A DNA stretch of 64,000 nt from Pseudomonadales bacterium (lineage in GTDB: Bacteria > Pseudomonadota > Gammaproteobacteria > Pseudomonadales > Ketobacteraceae), in NCBI GenBank assembly GCA_020062665.1, contig JAGUVW010000001.1, positions 38,793-102,792 of the forward strand, given 5' to 3'. Below, piece after piece: positions 1 to 9,850 of this stretch. The position numbers were made by a program, and so were the translations under genes. Under the pieces are notes generated by a model. That model searched no databases and was not told the DNA's origin. It was given only the letters and a program-made list of their open reading frames with translations. Positions within the stretch are counted from its first letter, which is position 1. Each line of letters starts with the position of its first letter.

Positions 1-3000
1 CGGCAAAATCCGAAGCATCGCTGCTGGGCATGGCCAAGCGTTACGCGGAATTCCTGCAGAACGATACGTTGAATGCACAGCCGGCTGCATTTGCGGATGT
101 TGCCTTCACTGCCAATACTGCGCGCGCCCAGTTCGAGCATCGCGCTGCGGTGGTGGCGAATGATCCCGCTTCTGCCGCCGAAAAGCTCAAGCAACTGGCG
201 GAAGGTCTTACCAGCGCTGGTGTGTTCAAAGGTGACGCCAAACCGGTTACCGGTGTGACCTGGCTGTTCACGGGTCAGGGCTCCCAGTATGCCGGCATGG
301 CGAAGGAACTGTACGACGCCAACCCGGCGTTCAAGCAGAAACTGGATGCCTGCGAAAAACTGTTCGAAGCAGAAACCGCCGAATCCCTGCTGAATATTCT
401 GTGGGGCGAGCAGAGCGCCGAGATCGACAATACCCGCTACACCCAGCCTGCAATTTTCGCGCTGGAATATGCGCTGGCGTCACACTGGCAGTCACTGGGT
501 GTCAAACCTGCCGTGATGGTCGGCCACAGTGTCGGTGAATATGCGGCAGCGGTGATTGCCGGCATCATGAGCCTGGAAGACGCGATGAAACTGATCGTGG
601 CCCGCGGCAAGTTGATGGTGGATCTGTGCGAGCAAGGCGACATGGCCGCCGTGCTCACCACCCCGGACAAAGTCGAAGCCATCATCGCCGGTAACGACGA
701 GGTGCAGATCGCTGCGTGCAATGCGCCGGGCAACACCGTGGTGTCCGGCACTGCTGCCGGCATCAAGCGTGTGCTCGAAAAAGCGCAGGCCGACGGTGTC
801 GATGCGCGTCTGCTCACTGTGTCGCATGCGTTCCACTCCAACATGATGCAGCCCATGCTGGACGCCTTCAAAAAAGTGGCGGAGTCCATCAGCTACAAAC
901 CGGCCACGCTGCCTATCGTGTCCACGGTGAGCGGCAGCGCGAACCAGGGTGAAATGTCCACTGCATCCTACTGGGTGGAGCACGTCAAGCGTCCGGTGCT
1001 GTTCGTCAACGCGGTGAAAGAATTGCCGGCGCTGAAAGTGAATCTGTGTCTTGAAATCGGCCCCGGTTCCACGCTCACCAGTCTGGCGCAGCAGATTCTG
1101 GGTCAGGATGGTTTCACCTTCGTCCACACGTTGCGTGCCAAGCAGGATTCGGCGCGTCAGTTCAATTTGGCGGCGGCGCAACTGTACACCCGTGGTCTCG
1201 ACATCAATTGGAAGCAGTTTGATGCGCCCTATGCCCGTCAACGGGTGGCGGTGCCTTCCTACGTGTTCGACCGCAAGCGGTACTGGCTGGGCGACAACGA
1301 CAACGGCATGATCGCCGCCGGCGGTGGCAACATGGGTCAGGTCACCGAGAACCTGCTGATGATGCTGCGTTCGCCCATGAGCGACGATTATTTCTTCGAG
1401 AACAGCTTCAGCCAGGCGCAACCATTCAATCTGGATGATCACCGTCTGTATGAAGTGGTGGTAGCGCCCGGTGCGTTCCACGTGGCCAACACCATTCTGT
1501 GTGCCCGCGATGCGTTTGGCGAAAAGCCTGTGAAGCTGGACGACGTGGTGTTCCCGGAACCGCTGATCATCGAGGAAGGCAAGAAGCGCCGCATGCACTA
1601 CGGTTTCAAGAAAACGGCGGCGAAAGATGGCGTGGATCAGTATGAAGTGAAAGGCTTCAGCCGTCCGGAAGACAAGGGCAGCGAAAACGACTGGACCATG
1701 CACTGCAGCATGAACGTGGCGTTGTGTGAGGCCCCTGACTCTGAACAGCGCCTCACGCCCCAGGACATCGAGCAGATCCAGGGTCGCGCGATTCACCATT
1801 TCATGGGCAGCGCATTCTACGAGGAAATGTGGAAGGTCGGCTACCAGCTCGGTTCCCAGTTCCGCTGGATTGCTGAATTCTGGCGTCGCCCTGGCGAGAC
1901 CCTCACCAAGCTGCGTCTGCCGGAATCTGCGCTGGAGCAGGGCAAGTACATGATCCATCCGGGTCTGATGGACTCCTGCTTCCAGAGCTCGGCGCTGGCG
2001 TCGCTGCACGAGGAATTCGATTCATCCAAAGTAGATGCGATCTACATTCCGTTCGCGCTGGAAAACCTGCGCTTCTTCCGCAAACCCACCACCACGCTGT
2101 GGTGTCACGTGAAAATCAAGAATCCGCCGGAAGATCCGACCGCGATTCTGGAAAGCTATTCCCACACCATCCAGGTGTACGACGACGAAGGCAACATTCT
2201 GATCGACGTGGAAACCCTGCACAGCAAGCGCGCGCCGAAGGAAGCGTTGTTGCGCGCCCTGCGCAAGGATGCCTTCGAAAGCCATTATGAAATCCACTGG
2301 AAAACCCAGTCGATTCCGGCGGATCAGGAAGTCAAAGCGTTCCAGGGCGCCTATCTGGTCATTGGCGAGCAGTCGTCCCTGGCCCGAGCCGTCGCGGAGG
2401 AGTTGCTGACCAAGAACGTGAAAGCGCAGCAGGTGGTGTGTGCCGCCGGTGCCAGCTTCAGCAACGACAACGGCATCATCACGCTGAATCCGGAAGATGG
2501 TGGTCAGTGGATGGCGCTGATCCAGTCGCTGGGCGGTATCGCCAACGTAGGCGGACTGATCTACGTGGCACCAGAAGCGCGTGCAGGCGGTGATATCGAG
2601 ATCATGGATCTGGAAATCCGCATGTTCTCGCCCATCCTCAACATGCTGAAAGCGTTGCAGCTGATGAGTGGCACCTCGGTACCCCGTCTGTGGTGTATCA
2701 CTGAAAACGCGGTGGCAGCGCAGCGCAGCGATACCGATCTCAATCCGGCGCAAACCGCGCTGCTGGGCTTCGGCAAAGTGCTCGACATGGAGCATCCGGA
2801 ATATTCTTCCGTGCTGATCGATGTGGACAGCGAAAGCGATACCCGCTCTGCCCGCGCCATCGTCACCGAAATGCAGCAGCCGGCGAAGGAAAAGCAGGTG
2901 GCACTGCGTCGCGGCAGCCGTCTGGTGGCTCGTCTGGCCCGCACGGGTGTGGCTGCGCAAGGCATGCCGATTCCGCCAGCGCCTTATCGTCTGATCATCG

Positions 3001-5177
3001 AGAAGAAGGGTACCTTCGAGGATCTGAAGTTCGTACAGTTCAAGCCGCGCGAGCTGGGCTCAACCCAGGTGGCGGTGAAAGTGCTGAGCGCCGGCCTCAA
3101 CTTCCGCGACGTGATGGGTGTGCTGAACGTCTATCCCGGTGAAGCAGGCCCGCTCGGTGGTGAATGTATCGGTGAAATCATCGAGCTTGGCAGCGCAGTG
3201 ACGCAGTACAAGATCGGCGACGTGGTGATGATTCCACTCACCGAATCCTGTATGAGCACCCAGACCATCGCCGAAGAAGCGCTGATCTGCCGCGTGCCGC
3301 GCAATCTGTCGCTGAACGAAGCCTCGACCTTGCCGGTGGTGTACTGCACCGCACTGCACGGTCTGAAAAATCTGGCGAAGCTGAAGAAAGGCGAGCGCGT
3401 GCTGATTCACGCCGGTGCCGGTGGTGTGGGCCTGGCGGCTATCTACATCGCCAAGCATATCGGTGCGGAAGTGTTCGCCACTGCCAGCGAGAAGAAACGG
3501 GATTACCTGCGCAAGATCGGCGTCGATCATGTGTTTGATTCCCGTTCGCTGGATTTCGCCCAGGACATTCGTCGTGTCACCGGTGGTGAAGGCGTTGACG
3601 TAGTGCTCAATTCCCTGGCGGGTGAGTTCATTACCACCAGCATGGCGCTCCTCAATCCCGGCGGTCGTTTCATCGAAATCGGCAAAGCCGACATCTGGAC
3701 GCAGGATCGGGTGAAGGCCTTCCGCGAGGATATTTCCTACGAAGCGTTCGATCTGGTCATCGTCACCCTGCAGAATCCGCTGGCACTGAAAGAGCTGATG
3801 GATGAAGTGGTTGAGAACGTCGAAGCCGGTCACTACAAGGCGTTGCCGTTCACCGTGTTCAAGCACAAGGAAGCCATGGAAGCGTTCCGCTATATGGCGC
3901 AGGGCAAACATATCGGCAAGATCCTGATCAATGCCGACGATCCGGCCATTGCCATCAAACGCGATCGTTCCTACCTGATCACCGGTGCCACCGGTGGGCT
4001 GGGCATGCTGTTCGCGAAGTGGTTTGCCGAGCAGGGCGCCGGTGAAGTGATTCTGGCAGCCCGCCGTGATGTGCGCGAAGTGGATGCAGCCGGTGTCGCA
4101 GCCATCGAAGCCCTCGGTGCGAAAGTCACCACCGTGAAAGCGGACACTGCTGATCGCGATTCCGTGAATGCCATGATCGCAGCCGTGCAGCAGAACAGTC
4201 TGCCGCTGGCGGGTGTCATTCATGCGGCGGGTGTTCTGGCAGATGCCTTCCTGGTGAATCAGGATGTGAATGGTTTCCGCAAAGTCATGGGGCCGAAGCT
4301 GGCGGGTGCCTGGTATCTGCATGAAGCAACGCAGAATCTGCCGCTCGACATGTTCGTGCTGTTCTCGTCCCTGTCGTCCATGCTGGGTGCACCAGGGCAA
4401 GCGAATTACGCAGCATCCAATGCGTTCCTCGATGGACTTGCGGCCTATCGTCGCGCCAAAGGGCAACCGGCCATCGCCATCAACTGGGGCCCCTGGGCCG
4501 AGGTGGGCATGGCGGCCAACGGTCAGGTGGAGGCCAACGCGAAAGCCAGTGGCGTACATCTGATTCCGCCGGCAGACGGCCTGGAATGGTTCGGCCAGGT
4601 ACTGCAATCCAATCCGGTACAGCGTGGCTTGATGGTGATCGACTGGGCAGCGCTAGCCAACATGACCGGCAGCATCCCGGCGTTCCTGTCGGAACTGGAT
4701 GTGAAAGCCAGTGTGGGCCTGGATGCGAATCTGCAGAAAATGGCCGACGAATTCCGCGCCGGTCTGGCAGAAGCGCCCATCGATGAACGTACGCCGATGC
4801 TGGTGGATAAGATCTGCGAACAGATCAAGCGCGTCATGGGATTGGACGAGTCCGACACCATCAACCCGAACCAGCCGCTGCAGGAGCTGGGCCTGGATTC
4901 ACTGATGGCGGTGGAGTTGCGTAACATCCTTTGCGCCCTGATCGGCAAGCAGTTGCCGGCCACGCTGATGTTCAAGTATCCCACCGTGTCGAGCCTCAGT
5001 ACCTTCCTGATCCAGGACATGTTCCCGGATGAGATGGGCGCTGCTGCCGCAGCACCGGCTCAGGCAGAAACAAAACAGGAAGAAAAAGCGCAGGAGGAGG
5101 ATGATCAGCTCGATGATCTTTCCCAGGACGAGTTGGCCGCCATGCTGGCCGCCGAACTGGACAATGACAAAGACTGA
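1..5177 (+). CDS. Type I polyketide synthase, 5'-truncated (AT-DH-ER-KR-ACP visible)
   Basis: Fully reducing PKS module. The frame is open to the window edge from base 3, so the ketosynthase must lie upstream; numbering here starts at the Met at base 30. In order: KS-AT linker; AT with FTGQGSQ near 80 and GHSVGEY with nucleophile Ser167; HAFH motif near 270, which in this family favours malonyl-CoA; DH with DDHRLY near 470 (the usual HxxxG glycine is Glu) and HPGLMDSCFQ near 645 giving the DxxxQ residues; a ketoreductase-like structural region near 750-960; ER with LNFRDVMG near 1024 and HAGAGGVG near 1127; KR with TGATGGLG near 1317 and Ser/Tyr/Asn residues near 1445-1470; ACP with GLDSL, phosphopantetheine site Ser1624. 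All domains look active, so full reduction of the beta-carbon is expected. The tail is acidic (residues 1675-1715), as in docking tails, and the next synthase begins 26 bases on. Domain calls are secure; the substrate is inferred. Confidence 0.95.
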   Translation, partial: AKSEASLLGMAKRYAEFLQNDTLNAQPAAFADVAFTANTARAQFEHRAAVVANDPASAAEKLKQLAEGLTSAGVFKGDAKPVTGVTWLFTGQGSQYAGMAKELYDANPAFKQKLDACEKLFEAETAESLLNILWGEQSAEIDNTRYTQPAIFALEYALASHWQSLGVKPAVMVGHSVGEYAAAVIAGIMSLEDAMKLIVARGKLMVDLCEQGDMAAVLTTPDKVEAIIAGNDEVQIAACNAPGNTVVSGTAAGIKRVLEKAQADGVDARLLTVSHAFHSNMMQPMLDAFKKVAESISYKPATLPIVSTVSGSANQGEMSTASYWVEHVKRPVLFVNAVKELPALKVNLCLEIGPGSTLTSLAQQILGQDGFTFVHTLRAKQDSARQFNLAAAQLYTRGLDINWKQFDAPYARQRVAVPSYVFDRKRYWLGDNDNGMIAAGGGNMGQVTENLLMMLRSPMSDDYFFENSFSQAQPFNLDDHRLYEVVVAPGAFHVANTILCARDAFGEKPVKLDDVVFPEPLIIEEGKKRRMHYGFKKTAAKDGVDQYEVKGFSRPEDKGSENDWTMHCSMNVALCEAPDSEQRLTPQDIEQIQGRAIHHFMGSAFYEEMWKVGYQLGSQFRWIAEFWRRPGETLTKLRLPESALEQGKYMIHPGLMDSCFQSSALASLHEEFDSSKVDAIYIPFALENLRFFRKPTTTLWCHVKIKNPPEDPTAILESYSHTIQVYDDEGNILIDVETLHSKRAPKEALLRALRKDAFESHYEIHWKTQSIPADQEVKAFQGAYLVIGEQSSLARAVAEELLTKNVKAQQVVCAAGASFSNDNGIITLNPEDGGQWMALIQSLGGIANVGGLIYVAPEARAGGDIEIMDLEIRMFSPILNMLKALQLMSGTSVPRLWCITENAVAAQRSDTDLNPAQTALLGFGKVLDMEHPEYSSVLIDVDSESDTRSARAIVTEMQQPAKEKQVALRRGSRLVARLARTGVAAQGMPIPPAPYRLIIEKKGTFEDLKFVQFKPRELGSTQVAVKVLSAGLNFRDVMGVLNVYPGEAGPLGGECIGEIIELGSAVTQYKIGDVVMIPLTESCMSTQTIAEEALICRVPRNLSLNEASTLPVVYCTALHGLKNLAKLKKGERVLIHAGAGGVGLAAIYIAKHIGAEVFATASEKKRDYLRKIGVDHVFDSRSLDFAQDIRRVTGGEGVDVVLNSLAGEFITTSMALLNPGGRFIEIGKADIWTQDRVKAFREDISYEAFDLVIVTLQNPLALKELMDEVVENVEAGHYKALPFTVFKHKEAMEAFRYMAQGKHIGKILINADDPAIAIKRDRSYLITGATGGLGMLFAKWFAEQGAGEVILAARRDVREVDAAGVAAIEALGAKVTTVKADTADRDSVNAMIAAVQQNSLPLAGVIHAAGVLADAFLVNQDVNGFRKVMGPKLAGAWYLHEATQNLPLDMFVLFSSLSSMLGAPGQANYAASNAFLDGLAAYRRAKGQPAIAINWGPWAEVGMAANGQVEANAKASGVHLIPPADGLEWFGQVLQSNPVQRGLMVIDWAALANMTGSIPAFLSELDVKASVGLDANLQKMADEFRAGLAEAPIDERTPMLVDKICEQIKRVMGLDESDTINPNQPLQELGLDSLMAVELRNILCALIGKQLPATLMFKYPTVSSLSTFLIQDMFPDEMGAAAAAPAQAETKQEEKAQEEDDQLDDLSQDELAAMLAAELDNDKD

Positions 5178-5203
5178 TCGCACATTCGCCTGACGAGGAC
5201 AAC

Positions 5204-8200
5204 ATGACAGACAGCCAGCAGAAGGCGGCAAACGGAAAATCCGCCCAGGAATTGATGCTGAATGCCCTGAAGGAAATCAAGGCACTCAAGCGCCAACTGG
5301 CGGCTTACGAGAAAGCGGCTCACGAACCCATTGCCGTCATCGGCATGGGTTGCCGCTTTCCCGGTCAGTCGGTGAATCCGCAAGCGTTCTGGCACAACCT
5401 GTTCAACGGGGTGGACTGCATCACCCAGCAGAACAACAACGAACGCTGGAACATGGATGACCTGTACGACCCGGATCCGGATGCGCCCGGCAAGATTTAC
5501 TCGAAGGGGCTGGGTATCATCGAACGGCCGGATCTGTTCGATGCGGAGTTCTTCGGTATCTCTCCCCGTGAAGCGGAGGATATCGATCCGCAGCACCGCA
5601 TTCTGCTGGAAGTCTGTCATGAAGCGATGGAAGATGCCGGTTATGCGCCGTCACGGTTGAATGCCAGCCGTACGGGTGTGTTTGCCGGCATCGCGTCGGC
5701 TGATTATGCGCACCTGGGCAGCATTCTGGGGAGCGCCGAAAAGCTCACGCCCTGGCAGGGCATCGGCAATGCGGGCAGCGCTGCTCCGTGCCGGATTTCC
5801 TATCTATACAACTTCAAGGGGCCGGCACTGGGTGTAGACACCGCCTGCTCTTCATCACTGGTGGCCTTGCACTACGCCTGCCTTAGCCTGCGCAACAACG
5901 AATGCGATGTGGCGCTGAGTGGTGGTGTGCATCTGGTATTGAACCCGGCCATTTCCATCGTGTTTGCCAAGGCGCGCATGCTGTCTGCTGATGGTTATTG
6001 CAAAACCTTCGACGCCGCTGCGGATGGTTATGTGCGTTCCGAAGGCTGTGGCGCTGTGATGCTGAAGCGCCTGTCCGATGCGGAACGCGATGGCGATAAT
6101 ATTCTGGCGGTGATTCGCGGCAGTGCAATCAATCAGGATGGCAAGTCCCAGGGTTTTACCGCGCCCAATGAAACCGCGCAGGAAGATGTGATCCGCGCTG
6201 CGTTGCAACAGGCGCAGCTGGAAGCCAATCAGGTCAGCTATGTGGAAGCACACGGCACGGGAACGCCCCTGGGTGACCCCATCGAACTGGGTGCGCTGAA
6301 TTCAGTGTACTGCAAAGGCCAGAACCGTCATCACCCCTTGCTGGTGGGATCGGCAAAAACCAATATGGGGCACAGCGAGGCAGCCGCCGGCATCGGTGGT
6401 TTCATCAAGCTGGTGTTGTCACTGCAGCATCGCACCATTCCGCCCCATCTGCATTTCAAAACACCCAATCCTTATATTCCCTGGAGTCAGATGGCGATCA
6501 AGGTCACCGACACTCTGACCGAATGGGATCGCTTTGCTGCCACCGATGGCAAGTTGCGTGGTGGTGTCAGCAGTTTTGCTTTCACCGGCACCAACGCCCA
6601 CGTGATTGTGGAAGAGTACAAACCGGAAACCGCGGCGCCGGACGTCGCTGAACCCTGGGTGCCACCGCTGGTGCTCACCTCTGCCAAACAGCCCCTGGCA
6701 GTGTCCCTGACGCAGGATGCATTGAAGGCTCACATGGATGTGAATACTTCCCTGTCAGTGACACAGATTGCGCGCACCTGCGCGGCTGGCCGGGATCACT
6801 ACAAATATCGCGCGGCGTTGCTGCCCCAGTCGGTCGAACATCTCAAGCAGTTGCTGAGCGCCAAAAAGGGTGAAGGTGTGCTGACGGGCGTGCGGCAGAA
6901 ACCCAAATACAAGATCGGCTTTCTGTTTTCCGGTCAGGGTGCCCAGTTTGCCGGGATGGGTCAGGCATTCCACGCGCAAATTCCAGTCTTCCGCCAGCAT
7001 TTCGATCAGGTGGCGGAACTGATCAACCCGTTGCTCGATGTCGAGCTGGCCCAATTGATGTGGGGTGAACACAGCGACAAGCTCGACCAGACCCGCTACA
7101 CCCAGCCTGCGCTGTTCGCGCTGGAATACGCCTTGGCGAAAACCTGGATGCAATGGGGTATCAAGCCCGATTGCGTGGCGGGGCACAGCGTTGGGGAAAT
7201 CACCGCCGCCTGTATCGCCGGCGTGTTCAGCCTTGCGGATGCCTGCAAGCTGGTGTGCACCCGTGCGCGTCTGATGGGCGATACCGCGAAAGGTGCCATG
7301 CTGGTGGTGTTCGCCAACGATGTGAAAACCGAATCATTGCTGCAAACGTTCGATGGCCTGGAAATCTGCGCGGTGAATGGCCCGCTCAATACCGTCGTGG
7401 GTGGCACCGACGAGCAGATCAGCGCATTTGAATCGCATCTGCACAGTCTGGATATCCAGTGCCGCCGTTTGCCGGTACAGCATGCGTTCCATACCGCCGC
7501 GATGGAGCCTGCTTTGCCGGCCTTCAAAACTGCGTTGGCGGACATCTCGTTCAACACACCGCGCATGCGGATCTATTCCAATCTGAATGGCGAGCATGTG
7601 GGCAAGGACATGGCCACTGCCGATTACTGGGTGCAGCAGATTCGCAAACCGGTGCAGTTCATGGCCAGCGCGAAAAGTATTATCGATGCCCAGTGCGATG
7701 TGGTGCTGGAAATCGGCCCGGGTGCCGGCCTGATTGCCATGTTGCAGGATCTGGCTGCGCAGTTGCGGGGTGGCGGCGCTGAACCGGCCGCTGTCATGAG
7801 CGTGGCGAGTCTGCAGAAAAAAATACCGGCGCTGGATGGACTGACCCGCGCACTGGCACAGCTTTATGTGCATGGCCTGGATCTGGATTGGGCCGGCATC
7901 ATGCCGGTGCAACAGATCAAACCGGTGCAGTTGCCCACCTATCCGTTCCAGCGCAAGAGCTTCTGGAATGAAACCCTGCGCGCCCATATGGAACAGCAGG
8001 ATCTGCCGGAAAAAGCGCGGCACTGGCTGTATCGTTTGCAGTGGCAGCCCGCCACACCGTCAGCGTCAACACTGGGTGATGCACACTGGTTGTTGCTGTT
8101 TCCCGATCTGGCGCAGGCCGACGCCTTTGCCAGTCACTTGCCCCAGGCCAGCCGTCAGCAGGTTCGGCTGGGTGCATTCCAGCTGAAAAACGACAGCGTC

Positions 8201-9850
8201 GTGCTGAATATTGCCGGCGAGCAGGACAGCATTCCGCTGGACGGCAGCGTCAGCCCGTTGCTGCAGCGTGCATTGACCGCCGCAGGCGGCGCCGAAGTGC
8301 GAGTGGTGCTGTCGTTGGCAACCCTGCCGGAACAGACCGGCGTTGAACCGTTGCGGGCGCTCACATCATTGATGCTGTCAGCTGCCAAAACCTTGCAACA
8401 GCATCCTCACGCCAAACTGTGGATCATCACCGAGTCCGCCAGCGCTGTGAACGCGCAGCCCGAACCGGTGCGTCCGGATCAGGCGCTGGTGCTGGGTTTT
8501 GCCAAAAACCTGATGCTGGAACTGGCGGACAAGATGCAGACCCTGATCGACGTGGATCACTGGGACGACGCCAATATCCGCCACTGTGCGCAGGCCGTCT
8601 GCTCCGGCTTCAGCGCACCCTGGATCAGCCTGCGCCAGCAACAATTCCTCGCGCCTCAGGTGCAGCGAGTGCAAGGTGACAAACTGTCGCGCAAACCGGT
8701 CAAAATCCAGAACCAGGGTTTCTATGTCGTAGCCGGCGGCACCGGCGCCATCGGCCTGGGCGTGTGCAAATGGCTGGTGGAAAAGGGTGCCCGTCACCTC
8801 GCGCTGCTGAGCCGTTCCGGCGCTGCCCAGGGTGAAAGTGCCGAGCAGATCGCGCGCTGGCAGCAACAAGGTGTGCAGGTAGAGTTGTGCAGTGTGGATC
8901 TGGCAGATCGAGCGGCGCTGGATAGCTGCCTGCAGCGGCTGCGTCAGCAACAACCGTTGCGCGGCATCGTGCATGCGGCTGGCCAATTCGAGCTGGCGCC
9001 ACTGGCGGAGTTGTCCACCGCGCGCTGCGAAACGCTCATGGCCAACAAAGTGCTGGGGCTGCAGTGGCTGGATGAACTCAGCGCGGGCGACGATCTGGAT
9101 TTCTTCGCTGCGTTTTCCTCCATCGCATCGGTATGGGGTTCTGCCGGCAACTTTCATTACGCCGCCGCCAACCAGGTTGTGGACGCCATCATTCAGCGTC
9201 GTCGTCAGCAGGGCAAACCGGCACTGGCCATCAACTGGGGGCCGTGGGCGGAATCCGGCATGGTCAGCGACACCTCCGGCGAACAGGCGGCGCGGCGTGG
9301 CCTGTTGCAGATGGAAAAAAATATCGGTATCCAGACCTTCGGCCGTTTGCTTTCCAGTGATGAAACGCAAATGGTGGTGGCGGATATCCAGTGGAATCGT
9401 TTCAAGCCGTTGATGAGCATGCTGTCGGTGGGCGTGCTGTTCCAGTCGGTGAACGACATAAATGACAATAATGTCGCCGACGTGGTGGTGGAACTGAATC
9501 AGGAAGATCTTGCATTCAAGGAAGAACTGGCAACATGCCCACCGGAAGAACGCGCCGATCGCCTGCTGGTCTATCTGCGTCAGCAACTCGCCCGTGCGCT
9601 GCAACTCAATCCCCAGGAAGTGGATGACACCCAGCCCCTGATCGACATGGGCATCGATTCCCTGCTGGCAGTGGAATTCAAAAACCGTGTCACCCAGGTG
9701 ACTCAGGTGGAATTGCCGGTAGTGCGTCTGCTGGGTGGCGCCAGCCTGCGGGATGTGGCCAGATGGATGGCGGAGGGCTACGGTGAACTGAATCAGGATG
9801 CGCAACCGGAGCTGGAGGAAGAAGAACAATTAATCGAAGGTGTACTATGA
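5204..9850 (+). CDS. Type I polyketide synthase (KS-AT-KR-ACP)
   Basis: A complete extension module of 1548 residues. A GAGGA ribosome site lies 7 bases before the ATG. Residues 1-40 form a Lys/Glu/Leu-rich helix typical of an N-terminal docking coil. The KS carries DTACSSS (Cys215), EAHGTGTP (His350) and GHSEAAAG (His390), the full catalytic triad. The AT has GHSVGE (Ser662) and HAFH near 765, again favouring malonyl-CoA. The KR has GGTGAIG near 1178 and Tyr1319 in HYAAAN with a serine motif just before it. The ACP has GIDSL with Ser1486. There is no DH or ER, so this module should leave a beta-hydroxyl. The acidic C-terminus and the ATGA overlap with the next gene (ATG at 9847, TGA at 9848-9850) suggest translational coupling and protein docking. 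Confidence 0.95.
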   Translation: MTDSQQKAANGKSAQELMLNALKEIKALKRQLAAYEKAAHEPIAVIGMGCRFPGQSVNPQAFWHNLFNGVDCITQQNNNERWNMDDLYDPDPDAPGKIYSKGLGIIERPDLFDAEFFGISPREAEDIDPQHRILLEVCHEAMEDAGYAPSRLNASRTGVFAGIASADYAHLGSILGSAEKLTPWQGIGNAGSAAPCRISYLYNFKGPALGVDTACSSSLVALHYACLSLRNNECDVALSGGVHLVLNPAISIVFAKARMLSADGYCKTFDAAADGYVRSEGCGAVMLKRLSDAERDGDNILAVIRGSAINQDGKSQGFTAPNETAQEDVIRAALQQAQLEANQVSYVEAHGTGTPLGDPIELGALNSVYCKGQNRHHPLLVGSAKTNMGHSEAAAGIGGFIKLVLSLQHRTIPPHLHFKTPNPYIPWSQMAIKVTDTLTEWDRFAATDGKLRGGVSSFAFTGTNAHVIVEEYKPETAAPDVAEPWVPPLVLTSAKQPLAVSLTQDALKAHMDVNTSLSVTQIARTCAAGRDHYKYRAALLPQSVEHLKQLLSAKKGEGVLTGVRQKPKYKIGFLFSGQGAQFAGMGQAFHAQIPVFRQHFDQVAELINPLLDVELAQLMWGEHSDKLDQTRYTQPALFALEYALAKTWMQWGIKPDCVAGHSVGEITAACIAGVFSLADACKLVCTRARLMGDTAKGAMLVVFANDVKTESLLQTFDGLEICAVNGPLNTVVGGTDEQISAFESHLHSLDIQCRRLPVQHAFHTAAMEPALPAFKTALADISFNTPRMRIYSNLNGEHVGKDMATADYWVQQIRKPVQFMASAKSIIDAQCDVVLEIGPGAGLIAMLQDLAAQLRGGGAEPAAVMSVASLQKKIPALDGLTRALAQLYVHGLDLDWAGIMPVQQIKPVQLPTYPFQRKSFWNETLRAHMEQQDLPEKARHWLYRLQWQPATPSASTLGDAHWLLLFPDLAQADAFASHLPQASRQQVRLGAFQLKNDSVVLNIAGEQDSIPLDGSVSPLLQRALTAAGGAEVRVVLSLATLPEQTGVEPLRALTSLMLSAAKTLQQHPHAKLWIITESASAVNAQPEPVRPDQALVLGFAKNLMLELADKMQTLIDVDHWDDANIRHCAQAVCSGFSAPWISLRQQQFLAPQVQRVQGDKLSRKPVKIQNQGFYVVAGGTGAIGLGVCKWLVEKGARHLALLSRSGAAQGESAEQIARWQQQGVQVELCSVDLADRAALDSCLQRLRQQQPLRGIVHAAGQFELAPLAELSTARCETLMANKVLGLQWLDELSAGDDLDFFAAFSSIASVWGSAGNFHYAAANQVVDAIIQRRRQQGKPALAINWGPWAESGMVSDTSGEQAARRGLLQMEKNIGIQTFGRLLSSDETQMVVADIQWNRFKPLMSMLSVGVLFQSVNDINDNNVADVVVELNQEDLAFKEELATCPPEERADRLLVYLRQQLARALQLNPQEVDDTQPLIDMGIDSLLAVEFKNRVTQVTQVELPVVRLLGGASLRDVARWMAEGYGELNQDAQPELEEEEQLIEGVL

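Noticed and set aside
492..2009. 505-codon open frame on the minus strand opposite the first PKS
   Set aside because: His, Gln and Arg-rich translation with no family pattern; typical antisense artefact of GC-rich coding DNA, inside a clear PKS.
3060..4607. 515-codon minus-strand open frame
   Set aside because: Lies opposite ER and KR domains of the PKS; no recognisable motif or ribosome site.
8378..9829. 483-codon minus-strand open frame
   Set aside because: Antisense to the KR and ACP of the second PKS; composition-driven.
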